Below, one piece after another: positions 30,379 through 41,667 of a stretch of 64,000 bases of DNA. Each line of letters begins with the position of its first letter. Positions within the stretch are counted from its first letter, which is position 1. Both the position numbers and the translations under genes were made by a program. This stretch comes from Phytopythium helicoides. Taxonomy: Eukaryota; Oomycota; Peronosporomycetes; Pythiales; Pythiaceae. Under the pieces are notes generated by a model that did not search any database, was not told the DNA's origin, and saw only the letters and a program-made list of their open reading frames with translations. The DNA is taken from contig JANFNE010000022.1 in assembly GCA_024867545.1 (NCBI GenBank), forward strand, positions 62,001-126,000, written 5' to 3'.

Positions 30379-33300
30379 ATGCAGAAGGCGCGCAGCAAGT
30401 GAGGCTCCACGACGCGCCAGGAGGGCGGTGACGCGTCGCTGACCTGTGCATGTGCTCTGTGTACTCGCAGCTCCAACCCCGGCGGCTTTGCGGACCCGCG
30501 CGGGGTCACGGTGCTATGGCACGGCTGGCTCAAGAAGCTCGGGCGCTTCAGCAAGCGCTGGCAGCGCCGCTACTTCGTGTTCCTGTCCACGCCCAGCGGC
30601 ATGAAGGAGCTGCGCCACTATGGTGCGCGGATAGCTACCTGTAGTGATGGTGTGGTATGCCCCCTCAATAACAGCTGAGCTGCGGTATGGCAAGCAGACA
30701 CGCTCAAGGACATGCAGACGCTGCTGCAGTCGACACCCAAGGGCGTCATCTCCATGACGGACGTGTCGGGCATCTGCTGCTTCACGAGGCAAATACCAGC
30801 AGCCAAGAAGACCAATATGTTTGTGCGTGCAGCTTGCAATTTGGAACTCATGCTGGGAAAACTCACGTGCACATGAACCCCGTGCAGTCTCGCACAGAGT
30901 CGAGCGATTCGAAGCCCACAGCGTATGATCAAAAGTTCGCTATCCTTACACCACTTGTGAGCAAAGTGCTTTTGTTGTTTTGACAGCATTGGCTTGAATG
31001 CGGTACTAACAATGCGGATCTGATTTGATCAGCACGTTCATTTCTTGGCATTCCACAACGGCAAGGAGTGGGGAAGGTATCATATCGCATCCCATTTGCT
31101 TGCAGTCCTGAATCCTCACGCAATCCGCTCGGACGCTGTACAGCTCAAGCGAGTCACAACAAGGACTCTCACTTCTAGCATCGCTTTCTGCGTTTTATTC
31201 GACGGCCGACGTATTGCATTCCGGGTGGATGTCGAAGCGCCGCGAACGCACAGTGCACAGGTGAAGTGTGACGTAGTTGGCGAATGCCTTCGATGTACAA
31301 TCATAGGCTGATAGTTCTGGTTGTGTCTGCTCAGCCCGAAAGGCATCATGTCGTATTGGAAGCGGCATTACTTTGTGTATCTTACATCTGGAGACTTATT
31401 GTATTTCCGTGATGAAACGCTGAATGAACTCCAAGGGCGTGTTGATGTGCGTCATGCGCCTACGGTTCGCGTAACGGGCGAGCATTTGCTTGAGGAGAAG
31501 AAAAAGGATGGGATCTTTAAGTTTTCCAAGGTTCCGTCGCTTGAGCGCGAGGATTGTTTGGTTTGGATCGCGACGCCGCCGTCCAAGATGTTTGTTCTGA
31601 AGGTTCAAGAAGATCACGAAAGTGGAGCAAGTGGACTCAGTAGTAGCATCGGACCAGGCATCGTTGGCGTGGCAAATACTAGGAAAGCTGAGCTCTCGCC
31701 AAGTGCCAAGTGCGTTTCGTGATCATCGTGCACCCGAGAGGTGAATTAGAGTGTAACGTGTGGCTCTGTATTTTGTCAGGAAATGGCTTGCCTTGTTACT
31801 GAAGGGTCATGCACAGACCAAGTACACCCAGCTGGAGAAATGTGCAGCCAATGGAACTTTCGATTTGACACCTGAGGTGCGTCCTGCGGAAGAAGGAGTC
31901 CATATCTGAACTGTAGCTCATCGCACATGCTTTCATTCCTTTTGTAGATTGTATCTGCTGTCCGTGCAGGAATTCCCGACGAGCTTCGAGGACAACTCTG
32001 GAAAGGCTTCTCTGGTGCTGGTGAGCTTCAGCGGCGTGCCGAGCTGAAGCGCGCAATTAAGAAAGTTTCCAAGACCGCCACGATTCGCTCGAGGACAGCC
32101 GGAAAGATCCGAGTGACCGTGGCATCTGCTGGGATTGCTTCATCTGCGGGGGCTTTGGATAACTCACTCCCTGAGACTGCTTTCGTTGAGTACTCTGCTC
32201 CGATTGATGTCTCGAGTGTGAACACGCCTGAGAATGAGATGCTGTTTTCTCGCTTCTGTGCGCTGGCACTGCAGGACAGTGGGCATGTTGCAGTTAGCAC
32301 TCGTCCCAGCGAGCTGCACAACTTGGAAACGCGCCTAGACAGGGCGATATCAGACTTATCGAGTCCATCAGAACGAGGTGATCGGGGTTCATTCATGCAA
32401 GATGAAGATTTCAGCGTGACTACGAGCAAGGACCTTGAGCTCGAAAGAGCGCTCGGAGGGGGCGGCGAAATTGAGAAAACTTCATCCGGGAAGCGAAACT
32501 CACTGAAGCTGCTCGAGAAGAGTAAGCTCGGAAACTACGTGTACCCAAGTGATTACCCTGCAGCCGAGTGGGAGCAATCGGCACGACGGCGAGTGCTCTT
32601 GGCCACATCTCGTTACAAGTGCGTATTTTCTTGCTTTGGCATCTAGATGTGACCCTGCGGTCTAATCCTTCGAATGCTTGCAGCCCGTATTCACACCCGT
32701 GTCCTTGGCGAGTGACTTGCCTGTTGCTCGCCTACGTGGAGGAAGAAAGCGCATTTTGGATCCTGAATAGGTATGCCTTGTATATCTTGGAGTTGGATTG
32801 TTCTTAGTAGTCCAAACTGATAGTGTTGTTCCCACCCAAGCATCATGGATAGATTCCTTCCGGGGTATTTCCACGGGTACCGACCCGCTCTCCAGGTTGA
32901 CGCAATAGCCTTCGGAGCTCTCTTGCAAGATCGCTCGCCAGCGTTATACTCCCACTTGCGCTCGCTGGATTTTGCGCTTGATCGATTGGTAGAGCGATGG
33001 TTTCTCAGTCTGTTCACAGCCTCATTGGTTCCTCTTCCAACGGTTCGTCGTCGTCTTGACTTTCTGCTGGAGTTCTTTGAGACTCACCAGTACTTTTGTT
33101 TCCAAAGGTGATGCGAATTTGGGACGCGTTCTTCGTCCAAGGTGTTCGTATATTTTACGGAATCGGTCTTGCTCTCCTCTTCCGAGCAGAAGAAACATTA
33201 TTCCATGCCAAGACAGCCATTGAAGCTGAGGAATACCTGCGAGTCACGGAGCGCAGCAGTATTGATGCCGACGTGTTGTTCGCCCATGTGTTCAAAGAAG

Positions 33301-35051
33301 ACCTCAACATTTCATGTGAGCATTGCCTTTTTTTCCTCTCGCAGTGAACGGTTTGACAGTGATATCTGATTTTCCTTTTCTTCCAACAGGGTTGACCGAC
33401 GAACAACTTGAGAGGTGGCGGACTACCTACCGACAACGTCTCGTCGCAAGTGTTTCCAACAAGGTGATCTCTGTTAGCTTTGATAGATCCTAAACTACGT
33501 GTACCGACTAATCTTTTGATTGTCAAACACAGGTCGAGATCTTGAGTGACAAGATAGGACATCTTAGTGGCCTTCGAGAGCTGTGCGCTCGATGCTCAGT
33601 GTCAGCAAAGTATCTGTTGGAGACTTCACTTGCTGAGCCGGTGCTACACAAGCGCAGCTCTGTCGGAAGTATGCTCAGTGATGCTAACGACGATGACAAC
33701 TTCGCTAGCGGAAGCGTTCGTGCCGATCTTGCTCAATCGGTCAAAGAGGTGGAGTCCCATCTAAAAAAGCTGGTGGATGTAATCACATCCTTGTCGTCGA
33801 AGTACGCGACCAAGCGATCCAAATGGCAAGCAATATCAAGTCAATTGACTGCTTGCCCCCTTGCGCGGCTCCCAAACCCAGATTCGTATAGCTGGCTTAC
33901 ACAAGTTCGTGAAGGCAAAATATCCGGCGCCGGTTACGACTCGAGCTATTCTCCTGAAGAGTGGGAGGGTTTCGTTTCTGCGGAGCGTCTCATGGAGGTC
34001 TCAGACATGGTATTCGATACCGGAGATGCAACCCTAGTCAACGCTGATGCCAGCGGTAATGGAGCTGCAAGTTGCCTCACGTCGTATCGTAAAGATCTCC
34101 AGCTTACGGAGCTCCATTTGTCAGGTTCGTGCTTTCGGTCACTTGGTCGATGCATAAAACTCTCGTCTAACTTTTTTGCTTGCTTCGCCTCTCCAACAAC
34201 CAGAGGTCCTGATTTACGCACTCATCTCGGCTGTCAAAGCTCTTAGTGCACTTCGCCTAGAACTTCAGGCGGCTTCTTTTCGTGCCCAACTGTTGTGCGG
34301 CCATTGGATTGACGCGCCAATCGATTTCCCGATGCCTGAGCGGAGGAAGAGTCCATCGGTAGCTGGAGCCGCTCCATTTCCCGGCGGACCGAACTCAAGA
34401 CAAAGTACTCGAATAACGAAGGCACCTGCGGGAGTAATCGCCAATATTGGAAGCGGCAACGTGCGCCGTCCACGACCAATGGACGATTCTGCACTCTTCG
34501 AGCGACGTAGTGAATCTAGCCGAGAGGCCAGACCTTTCCGTCGTGCCACATCGCGGAGCCTCTATCAATCTCGTCTTCGACCGTCGATAAGCTTAGGAGC
34601 AGGATCGATTGCATCCCCAGTGCTTGAGGAAGACCCAGGACTACTGCTGGAGGAAGAGCTGTTGATGTCGCCGACTACATCTTTTGGGGACGACCCCGAC
34701 GAAGACGAGGGTGTGATTGATCCCAAGGTGCTGGCTCAAATTGCGCAGGATGGCGCAACCGGCCTTACAGGATGGTTCGTCGAGAGTGCCGAGAGCATGT
34801 ATGCGCAGGAATTCTCGTCATGCGCAGAAGACCCTTACCTCAATGAGGATGCACTGCGTCGGTACCAGCAGGGAGGGAAAGCGCTTGCGGACCTCCACAC
34901 ACGATTTGTGGGTAGCTTCAGCCGCTTTATTCGGCTCGAAAGCCGGGCTCGTAACTGGGATGTTCGTGAACGCGCAGTGATCTTGGAGCAAGACTTGCAG
35001 CGCGAGCTGCGCGAGGTAGAGAGCGAAGTAGCGGCGCTGCAATGGCAGTGA
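30379..35051 (+). CDS. PH-PH-TBC domain protein with coiled-coil tail
   Basis: Fifteen exons: 30379-30398, 30471-30622, 30698-30822, 30888-30956, 31033-31076, 31144-31260, 31335-31709, 31780-31876, 31948-32618, 32684-32770, 32841-33042, 33108-33315, 33390-33463, 33533-34124 and 34204-35051, giving 1226 residues. PH1 (about 22-114) has GWLKKLGRFSKRWQRRYFVF. PH2 (about 150-280) has GWMSKRRER and YWKRHYFVYL. TBC begins RAGIPDELRGQLWKG (about 339), has an insert of roughly 190 residues, then NPYSHPCPWRVTCLLLAYV and TVMRIWDAFFVQG. A charged tail ends in a coiled coil. TBC proteins are Rab GTPase activators, but the usual Arg and Gln finger motifs are not recognisable here. Most exons are too short to show as open frames. 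Confidence 0.85.
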
Positions 35052-35099
35052 AATACTATTCTCTTTAGAAAAAACTTTGAAAATATGTGACAGCATGAA

Positions 35100-36775
35100 T
35101 TAGATTGGCCGTGAAGTGTTTTCAACCCCGACAGCGCCGGTAAGCGAGCTCATTTGGGAAGTGAACGGGTCAGGTTCCGCACCAGACGCAGTTAGCGCCG
35201 GCACGTGTACATCTTTGCCGTCGATTTTGCGCTCCTGTTCATCAGTCGAGTCGCTAAGAACCTCAATGCCGAGTTCTTCCATGATCTCCATGACGGCAAG
35301 CCACACCTCGGATTTGATCATGGCAAATTTTCGCGAGTCGAGCTCCTCTGAGTAAGAGTAGACGCGTATCTCAAAGAGCTCCTCCATGGCGACAAAAAAG
35401 AAGCGTGGCCACTTGTCGCCATGACGCAGGTCTGCCAAGCTCTCCTCGTGCGAGGTGAGTCCTACATGAAGCGATTGCAGCATTTTCTCGAGACGGTCGA
35501 GGCACTCTCGAAGCACCACAACGGATGTCGAGTGCGAAACGCGAACTCGTATATCAATATCTCGCTTGGGACGCTGAGAAAAGTTGATCATGGGCTTGTA
35601 CAAGAAAAAGCTGTTGGGTACATATAGCATCGTGCCGTCCAGACTGACAACCGTCGTGTACCGAAGCGACACACGATGTACAAAGCCCTCTGCATTCCCC
35701 ACACGGATGAAGTCGTCGATCTTGAACTGCGAGTTGAACGCCAAGAACAGCCCACCAACTACGTTATGGAACTAAACGACAGGCATTCACATCGTAATCA
35801 GTGAAATGGTTTGTGAAAGCGGCGGAAACGTGGTCTGACATACCGATGGAACAATCCCGAGCGCGATGGCGAGACCAATGACGATAAGCACCGAGTATTT
35901 GAGAGTTTCGCTGTCTCCGAGTGCGGATGAGTAGATGATGAGCGCGATGATCACAAGGGTCGTCAACCGCAGGATCTGTCGTCACGGAAGCCAATGATTG
36001 AGCATTAGTCTAAGCAACGTATGCGGCATGAGTGATGCTTTGAAGGCGTACCTTGACAGATTCGGAGATGACCATCTTCTTGGACAAATCGCCATCGGCG
36101 CCGACATAGCGACGTACTGCGATCTGTCGGTATCAAACATCAACAATAACAACAGCAATTCAGCGTAAGTGACGATAGCGACAACACATCCTGGCGCTTG
36201 GCACGCACGCTCTCGGCGACGTTGAAGAGCGAGTAGAGCCAGTAGAGGAAGAAGAGGCCCCAGATGTAAATCGGCAGTCTGCAGAGAAACTTGCTGAGGT
36301 CCGAGATGGCGAGCGCGATGAACACGAGCGACGCCGAGATCAGGTACGACGTGGAGCCCGCGCAGGACGCTCGGAACTCGACCGCAAACCTGCGTCCACC
36401 CACCAAGTCAGTGCGGAGCTGTCAACGCTCAACTCTGGCCCTCGCCACGTACTGGCGTAGGAACGGCAGCTTGGAGAGCACGAAGATGACGAGGCGAACG
36501 AGCACACGAGGCAGGAAGGTCGCGAAGAAGAGCAGCACGGCGGCCGCCACCAGCTCCACGGCGTTGTTGCAGCGCCACCAGCTCGAGAAGCACGAGATCG
36601 GCACGCAGCCGTCGTTGCACGACTCCAGCGTGCACTCGTCCTGGCTCGCCGCCTCGGTGCTGACCGACGACGCCGACGTCTGAGCGCTCACCGCCTGCAT
36701 ATGCAGCGCAACATACGCGGCGCCCAGCGCCAGCGCCGCCGCCAGCGAGCGCCATCTCCTGCTTCGCAGCTCCAT
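35100..36775 (-). CDS. MscS-like mechanosensitive channel
   Basis: Exons are 36775-36453, 36389-36188, 36123-36052, 35975-35844 and 35771-35100, giving 466 residues. The N-terminus has a signal peptide (ALALGAAYVALHMQAVSAQ). A Cys-rich segment CTLESCNDGCVPISC follows, then helices around 88-112 and 125-160. The MscS region shows the pore helix and beta domain: ALGIVPSFHNVVGGLFLAF, FKIDDFIRVGNAEGFVHRVSLRYTT split here by conserved Gly and Phe spacing, and MLYVPNSFF. MscS-type channels open under membrane tension and release osmolytes. The signal peptide suggests a secretory or plasma-membrane location. Tail-to-tail with the TBC gene, 48 bases apart. Confidence 0.87.
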
Positions 36776-36957
36776 GTCGTCGGTCCGTCTGGAGTCCGAA
36801 GTACTGATAATGAACACTTGACGAGCAGTCGTGGCGCTCTTCAACTGTAGTCGCACCGTGGATATTCACAACAAGAGTAGAGCGCTCATGAAGCGTTGTA
36901 TCCTTGTTCCGCCGCCGCCGCTGCTTCTTCCGCTGCTCATCGCTGCTGCTGACGGCG

Positions 36958-38600
36958 ATGCGCGCGTGGTTCTACGACAAGTGCGTGGTCTCCAGGCGCT
37001 CTGCAAGCGAGAGGCGCGCTGACGAGCCGACTGTGGATGTTCCTGTTAGATACGGCGGCCCCGGCGTGCTGCAGATGGGCGAGCTGCCCGACGCAAAAGT
37101 GCGCGAGCAGACGGACGTCGTGGTGCAGGTGCATGCGGTGGCGCTCAATCCGGTGGGTCCGCTGTGGATGGCGGAGTGTAGCGGAGCGGCCATGCGCTGA
37201 TGGAGCTTCACATGATTCAGCTCGACTTCAAGCGCCGACAGGGCGTGCTCAAGATGCTGTTGAGCGAGAGCTGGTGGGTTGTTTGGCGTGGACATTTTGC
37301 GTGTAGCAGGCTTTCTGAGTGCGGGAGCTATGTTTGTGAATTGTGCGGCAGGCCCCACGTTATTGGGTACGACGTGTCAGGTGTTGTCGTTGCATGCGGA
37401 GAGAGCGCGAGCAAGTTTCGCGTTGGCGACGAGGTGTTTGGGATGCTGCCGCACGACAACAACGGGTCTTTGGCGGAGTACGAGCTGATTATGCACCGTC
37501 AGCCTCGGTGATTGTAGAAAACTAAAAGTTTGATGATAGCTTTGTGAGCGTTCGCGAGGACTACCTTGCCAAGAAACCAAGCAACATGAGGTGACTACTG
37601 TTGGGTGGATAAACATTGCGGATGGAAACCGCTAACGCGATGAACTATAGCCACGTGGAGGCGGCGGCGCTCCCTTTGGTCTCGCTGACGGCATTGCAGG
37701 CCTTCCGCACAGGAAACTTGGCAGAAGACAAAAAGGTGCTCGTCACCGGTGGGTACGAAATGGCACAAGTGGAATACAGTGCTGGTGAGATGGTTCTAAA
37801 AAAGATGCCGTTGATCAGCGCTGGAGGTGTCGGTTCTGTTGCAATTCAGCTCGCGAAATCGGTGTTCAAGGTGTGTAGGCCACGAACGTTTCAGCAAGAG
37901 ATAAAGCTGACGTGGAAACCGTAGGCGCGTATTGTTGCGACCACTGCAAGCTCCAAGAAAACCGACAAAATGAAAGCGCTTGGCGCGAGTACGTTTGAAT
38001 GGCAAGGAGTATACGATGCCGCGCAGACATTGAGTTGCGCTGTTTGTCCCCAGATGAAGTGGTCGATTATACCCGGGAAGTATTTGAGCGCGAACTCGCC
38101 GAGTACGATTTCGCGCTCGACTGCACTGGCGAGGTTGGTTCACACACTTTTCCTCCTTGGGTTCGTTAATCTCTGCTTAGTTTCTGTTGGCGTTTTAGGC
38201 GAAGCGATGCTTCGAATGTATCACCCGAAATGGCACAGTAGTTTCCATCTCGGAAACTCCAACATGGCGCTCCATTCCAACCGGCAGCGGTAACCAGGGT
38301 GTCAGCGTCAGCCTTTTTGTGGGGCTTATCCTTGACTGCTTGAGCAGCTCTGTTACCCGTAAGGCTCGCCAGGCCCGAATTTCGTACGAATATTTGTTTT
38401 CGGCAGCGGACGGTGCCGTCATGGACGAGATTCGGCAGCTCACCGAAGAAAGGAAGCTAACTCCAGTCGTCGACAAAGTGTTTCCTTTCGAGCGCGCTGA
38501 CACGGCACTCGAGTATCTCGAAGCCGGTCACGCGACTGGTAAAGTCATCGTTGAGCTTGCTCCGATGGCGAATGCCTACAGCAGTGGTGAGGCGCTATGA
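36958..38600 (+). CDS. Medium-chain oxidoreductase, quinone-reductase type
   Basis: Ten exons: 36958-36980, 37050-37152, 37221-37273, 37352-37477, 37540-37590, 37651-37752, 37819-37870, 37925-37988, 38054-38133 and 38199-38600, giving 351 residues. Motifs are YGGPGVLQMGELP, ALNP, HVIGYDVSGVV, FVSVREDYLAKKPSNMS, the nucleotide-binding GGAGGVGSVAIQLAK (split by intron 6), DYTREVF, and FPFERADTALEYLEAGHATGKVI. It lacks the catalytic and structural zinc ligands of alcohol dehydrogenases, so it is a zeta-crystallin/quinone-oxidoreductase relative using NADPH. Intron 6 (66 bases) is a multiple of three without stops, so its retention would keep the frame. Divergent from the MscS-like gene, 182 bases away. 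Confidence 0.87.
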
Positions 38601-38793
38601 GTTGGACCAAAGCGGTAGTGATAACAACAACCAACCAACTAAGCATTCATTTTTGGCATGGCTTGCAATCAAAACACCATTTCGGGAGTGCGGAGGATGC
38701 GGGGCGGAACTCCACCGAAGTGTATTCACATGGAGTCTATGAGGGCCACCTTTTTCTGTTTGCTTCACTTCGTACAGACTCATTTGCGTTTCA

Positions 38794-41667
38794 TCAATGA
38801 CCCGAGCCGTATTGCATCCTCGGAGTGTTGCGACGGCGAGCCGCCCGAGTTGAGTAGAGCGGCTTTGGCGTCGAATTAGCGGCGAGCACAGCTTCGGTAG
38901 CGTCGATGCTCTCCGTCTTCTTTGCCTGAGAGGAGAGCACCATGAAAGTGCCGCCGATCACGAGCGTCGCGCCGACAAAAGTGGGCCATCCAGGAATGGC
39001 GTCAACACCCATGATAATACCCTGAATGGTGGCAACGATCGGCTCAAGAAGACAGAAGACAGACACCACGATCGGGTCGAAGTACTTCATGACGCTGATG
39101 TAGCCCATGGTGCCAATCAAGTCGCACACAAACACGAGGTAGCACAGCATGAGCAAACGGTCGGCAACCGGTTCTGTCCAACCAAAGAGTCCAATGTGGG
39201 GGTCGGTAGAGAGCGCAATGTTCTCGCCCGTAAGCAGCATGAAAAGGAGCAAGCAGGATGCCGAAGTCGCCGTCAGGCAGCACAGGAACACCACAATATC
39301 CATTTCTGCGCGCAACTTCTTCGCGAGAGTGAAGTACAACGCTCCGCCAGACGCACCCACCAGTGCGATGATGTCGCCATAGGCAGTGGGCGACGTGATG
39401 CTCTCGCCCGCCTTGGTCGAGTCCAGCGTCGTGATTCCACCACCAATCACACCGACCGCAGCGCCAAGCCCTTCAAATGCCACAACTGGTATGCCCTGCG
39501 CGAGCTTCACGAAGACGAGCAGCAGCGAGTGTGCGTTGTTGAAGAGAGTCGCGTGACCAACAGAAGTGTGGGCGAGGGAAACGACGTAAGAGCCGAGGTA
39601 AAAGCCGTAGGACGCACCAGCCGTCAGCATGGTTAGCACAAGCTGGCGGGTTACGTTGGGCGGTCCATTTCGCCAAATCGCAAACAGCGCCAGTGGAAAT
39701 GACGCCATGCACGTCGCCGTGTTTCGCCAAAAGAGCTTGAGCAGTGGAGATACGTTGTCTACCATGTCGAGTGCCACACCGACGGAGGAGACCGTGAACA
39801 AAGACGACAGAAGTAGGAGATAGCCGATAAGTGGAGCACTGCGCTGCACAACGACCTTGACTTCCAGGTTCTCGTCATGGCCACGCGTCTCAAGCGAGAT
39901 CTGGGTAATATCCGAGGGCAAAATTGCCTTCTTACGGCGACGCGGGGTCGGTGTCATGAGACCGCGAGGAGTTGGTGTCATGAGACCGCGAGGAGTTGGC
40001 GTCATCATACCACGTGGAGTCGTCATAAACGAGTTTTCGCGCGAGAGCTGACCGGGAATTGCGAGCATGAACTCAGAACCAGCAGAGGGATCCGCAAATC
40101 CGGCAGGGTCCGGGCTCATCTCGATCAAATAGGCATGGCGAGTCGACTGTAGATTCTCAACCGTCTTGGATGTTTCGTCATCCACAGGAAAAGAAAGCAC
40201 GAACGGCTCGTCACCATTCGCTCCCTGCTCAATAAACGAGCCTTGGCGAGACATCCGCGAACGCGTTGAGCTGAGGAAAGTAGAGCGTCGTGCACCGAGT
40301 GAGAGCAATGGTCGTGACTCGGAGTCGAACTCTGTTCCGTTGTCAATAGCCGACGCTTCATCGTCGACGAAGTCTGCGTTGTTGACCCCGACAATGATAC
40401 CATTGAAAAGCTTAGATGCATCGGTCTTGCCCGCAACGCGCAAGGACGCCTCTTCAGCTGCCGAAACACCGATCACAATGTTTTTGGACGCATTGGATTC
40501 CATACCTGCGAACGCTTCGCGAGGAGTCGAGGCAAGGAACACCGTCCAAGGAGAGAGTACCGACGTGCCATCAGTGTCCTTGGTGTACGCGAGCTGCTCC
40601 TCCGTCTCGATGCTGAACCAAGTCTCGCCGGCTGTCGGCAGATACGTGAGCTTGTTGAACTTGGTGAAGTAGTCCAGTGCCTCGGAGAGAGAAAAGTAAG
40701 TCTTCTTCGCCGCAAGATCATCCAATGCATCGAAGATGGCCGTCGAGCTGAGGAAGAGACCCGCGTCGATGCCATCATAGCGCTCGAGCTCGCGGCCGAT
40801 CTTGGTCACATTCTCATTGCCCATTCGGACGCGCACGGTCGTGGGCGGAAGACCCGAAAGGCCCGAGATCTCAGTCTCAACTAGGACACAAGCGACCGCA
40901 TCGTTGAGAGCGAACTTGGCCATCTTTGTCACGATAGACTTGTCGAAGATGTGGTCGGCCGTATGGATCAAGAACGGACCCTTCGGGAACATCTTGCGGG
41001 CTGCGAGGATGGAACGAGCATGACCCTCGTCGTAGTCGCGGCCGAGGTCCAAGAACTCGATTTGCATCTTGGTGTAGAACGGCGTCTGCTTGACAGCCGC
41101 GCGGATCTTGTTGCCGCCGGCGGCGATCGAGATGACGACGCGCTCAATGCCCGCCGCATAGAGCTGCGTGAGAATGTGGCCGATGATGGTCTGCGATCCG
41201 AGCTGGATGAGGCACTTAGGCAGTTCATTGTCGTCCAGGCTGCTGGGTCGCACGGCCGCCGTGATGAGCACCTGGCGCACGCTTGGTCGTCGGCTGGGCG
41301 TGAGCGCTCCCATGGTCGGCGTGCGGTTGCCAATGACGGCGCGCGCACCAGGAGCAAGCGGAGGCAGGCTGTTCTTGGGCGTTGCGCCGCCAGGTCCGCG
41401 CGCAGCTCGTGCGCGCGAGGGCGTCTGTACATCCACCGCGACGTGCGGCTCGTCTCCGTCGACGTGTCCGACAGTCTCGAAGGGCACGTCCTCGCCGGCG
41501 TCGACGATGACGCCCTGCATCTCTGCAGCCAGCGGGTTGGCCTGGAAGCCCGAGAGCAGCTCGCTCTCTGGGATGCGCAGCAGCTCGCTCACGCGCGTGA
41601 GGTCGAGCGCGTAGACGGCCGCGGGCACCTCGGCCTGCACCTCATTGGGGCGGCGGTGCACCACCAT
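38794..41667 (-). CDS. Nucleotidyltransferase-like domain fused to DMT (EamA) transporter
   Basis: A single exon of 957 residues. The ATG at 41667 (MVVHRRPNEVQ) is preferred; the frame extends upstream with non-conserved Arg/Pro-rich sequence. Residues about 130-365 resemble sugar- or inositol-phosphate nucleotidyltransferases: LPKCLIQLGSQTIIGHIL, ERVVISIA, PFLIHTADHIFDKSIV, VTKIGRELERYDGIDAGLF. The usual Gly-rich GxGxR loop is replaced by AAVRPSSLDDNELPK, so activity is doubtful. A linker (about 365-600) holds a TPRGLMTP repeat. Residues about 610-910 form ten hydrophobic helices of an EamA-type drug/metabolite transporter (TSVGHATLFNNAHSLLL; FDPIVVSVFCLLEPIVA). Substrate unknown; inositol, choline or sugar compounds are guesses from the families. 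Confidence 0.85.
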   Translation of the reverse strand: MVVHRRPNEVQAEVPAAVYALDLTRVSELLRIPESELLSGFQANPLAAEMQGVIVDAGEDVPFETVGHVDGDEPHVAVDVQTPSRARAARGPGGATPKNSLPPLAPGARAVIGNRTPTMGALTPSRRPSVRQVLITAAVRPSSLDDNELPKCLIQLGSQTIIGHILTQLYAAGIERVVISIAAGGNKIRAAVKQTPFYTKMQIEFLDLGRDYDEGHARSILAARKMFPKGPFLIHTADHIFDKSIVTKMAKFALNDAVACVLVETEISGLSGLPPTTVRVRMGNENVTKIGRELERYDGIDAGLFLSSTAIFDALDDLAAKKTYFSLSEALDYFTKFNKLTYLPTAGETWFSIETEEQLAYTKDTDGTSVLSPWTVFLASTPREAFAGMESNASKNIVIGVSAAEEASLRVAGKTDASKLFNGIIVGVNNADFVDDEASAIDNGTEFDSESRPLLSLGARRSTFLSSTRSRMSRQGSFIEQGANGDEPFVLSFPVDDETSKTVENLQSTRHAYLIEMSPDPAGFADPSAGSEFMLAIPGQLSRENSFMTTPRGMMTPTPRGLMTPTPRGLMTPTPRRRKKAILPSDITQISLETRGHDENLEVKVVVQRSAPLIGYLLLLSSLFTVSSVGVALDMVDNVSPLLKLFWRNTATCMASFPLALFAIWRNGPPNVTRQLVLTMLTAGASYGFYLGSYVVSLAHTSVGHATLFNNAHSLLLVFVKLAQGIPVVAFEGLGAAVGVIGGGITTLDSTKAGESITSPTAYGDIIALVGASGGALYFTLAKKLRAEMDIVVFLCCLTATSASCLLLFMLLTGENIALSTDPHIGLFGWTEPVADRLLMLCYLVFVCDLIGTMGYISVMKYFDPIVVSVFCLLEPIVATIQGIIMGVDAIPGWPTFVGATLVIGGTFMVLSSQAKKTESIDATEAVLAANSTPKPLYSTRAARRRNTPRMQYGSGH
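39950..40026 (-). repeat. 24-base coding minisatellite, about three copies
   Basis: Units begin at 39950 and 39974, with a diverged third from 39998. They encode TPRG(L/M)MTP repeats in the linker of the fusion protein, just before a basic RRRKK stretch. The first two units are near-identical, which suggests recent slippage. The Thr-Pro sites are typical of proline-directed kinase targets. Confidence 0.7.

Noticed and set aside
30823..30832. Ten-base intron in the PH-PH-TBC gene
   Set aside because: Too short to splice; a 65-base intron to 30888 keeps phase and restores the PH strand FAILTPL.
37509..37539. Roughly 32-base intron in the MDR gene
   Set aside because: Too short; a GTACGA donor at 37478 gives a 62-base intron and the family-like FVSVREDYLAKKP.
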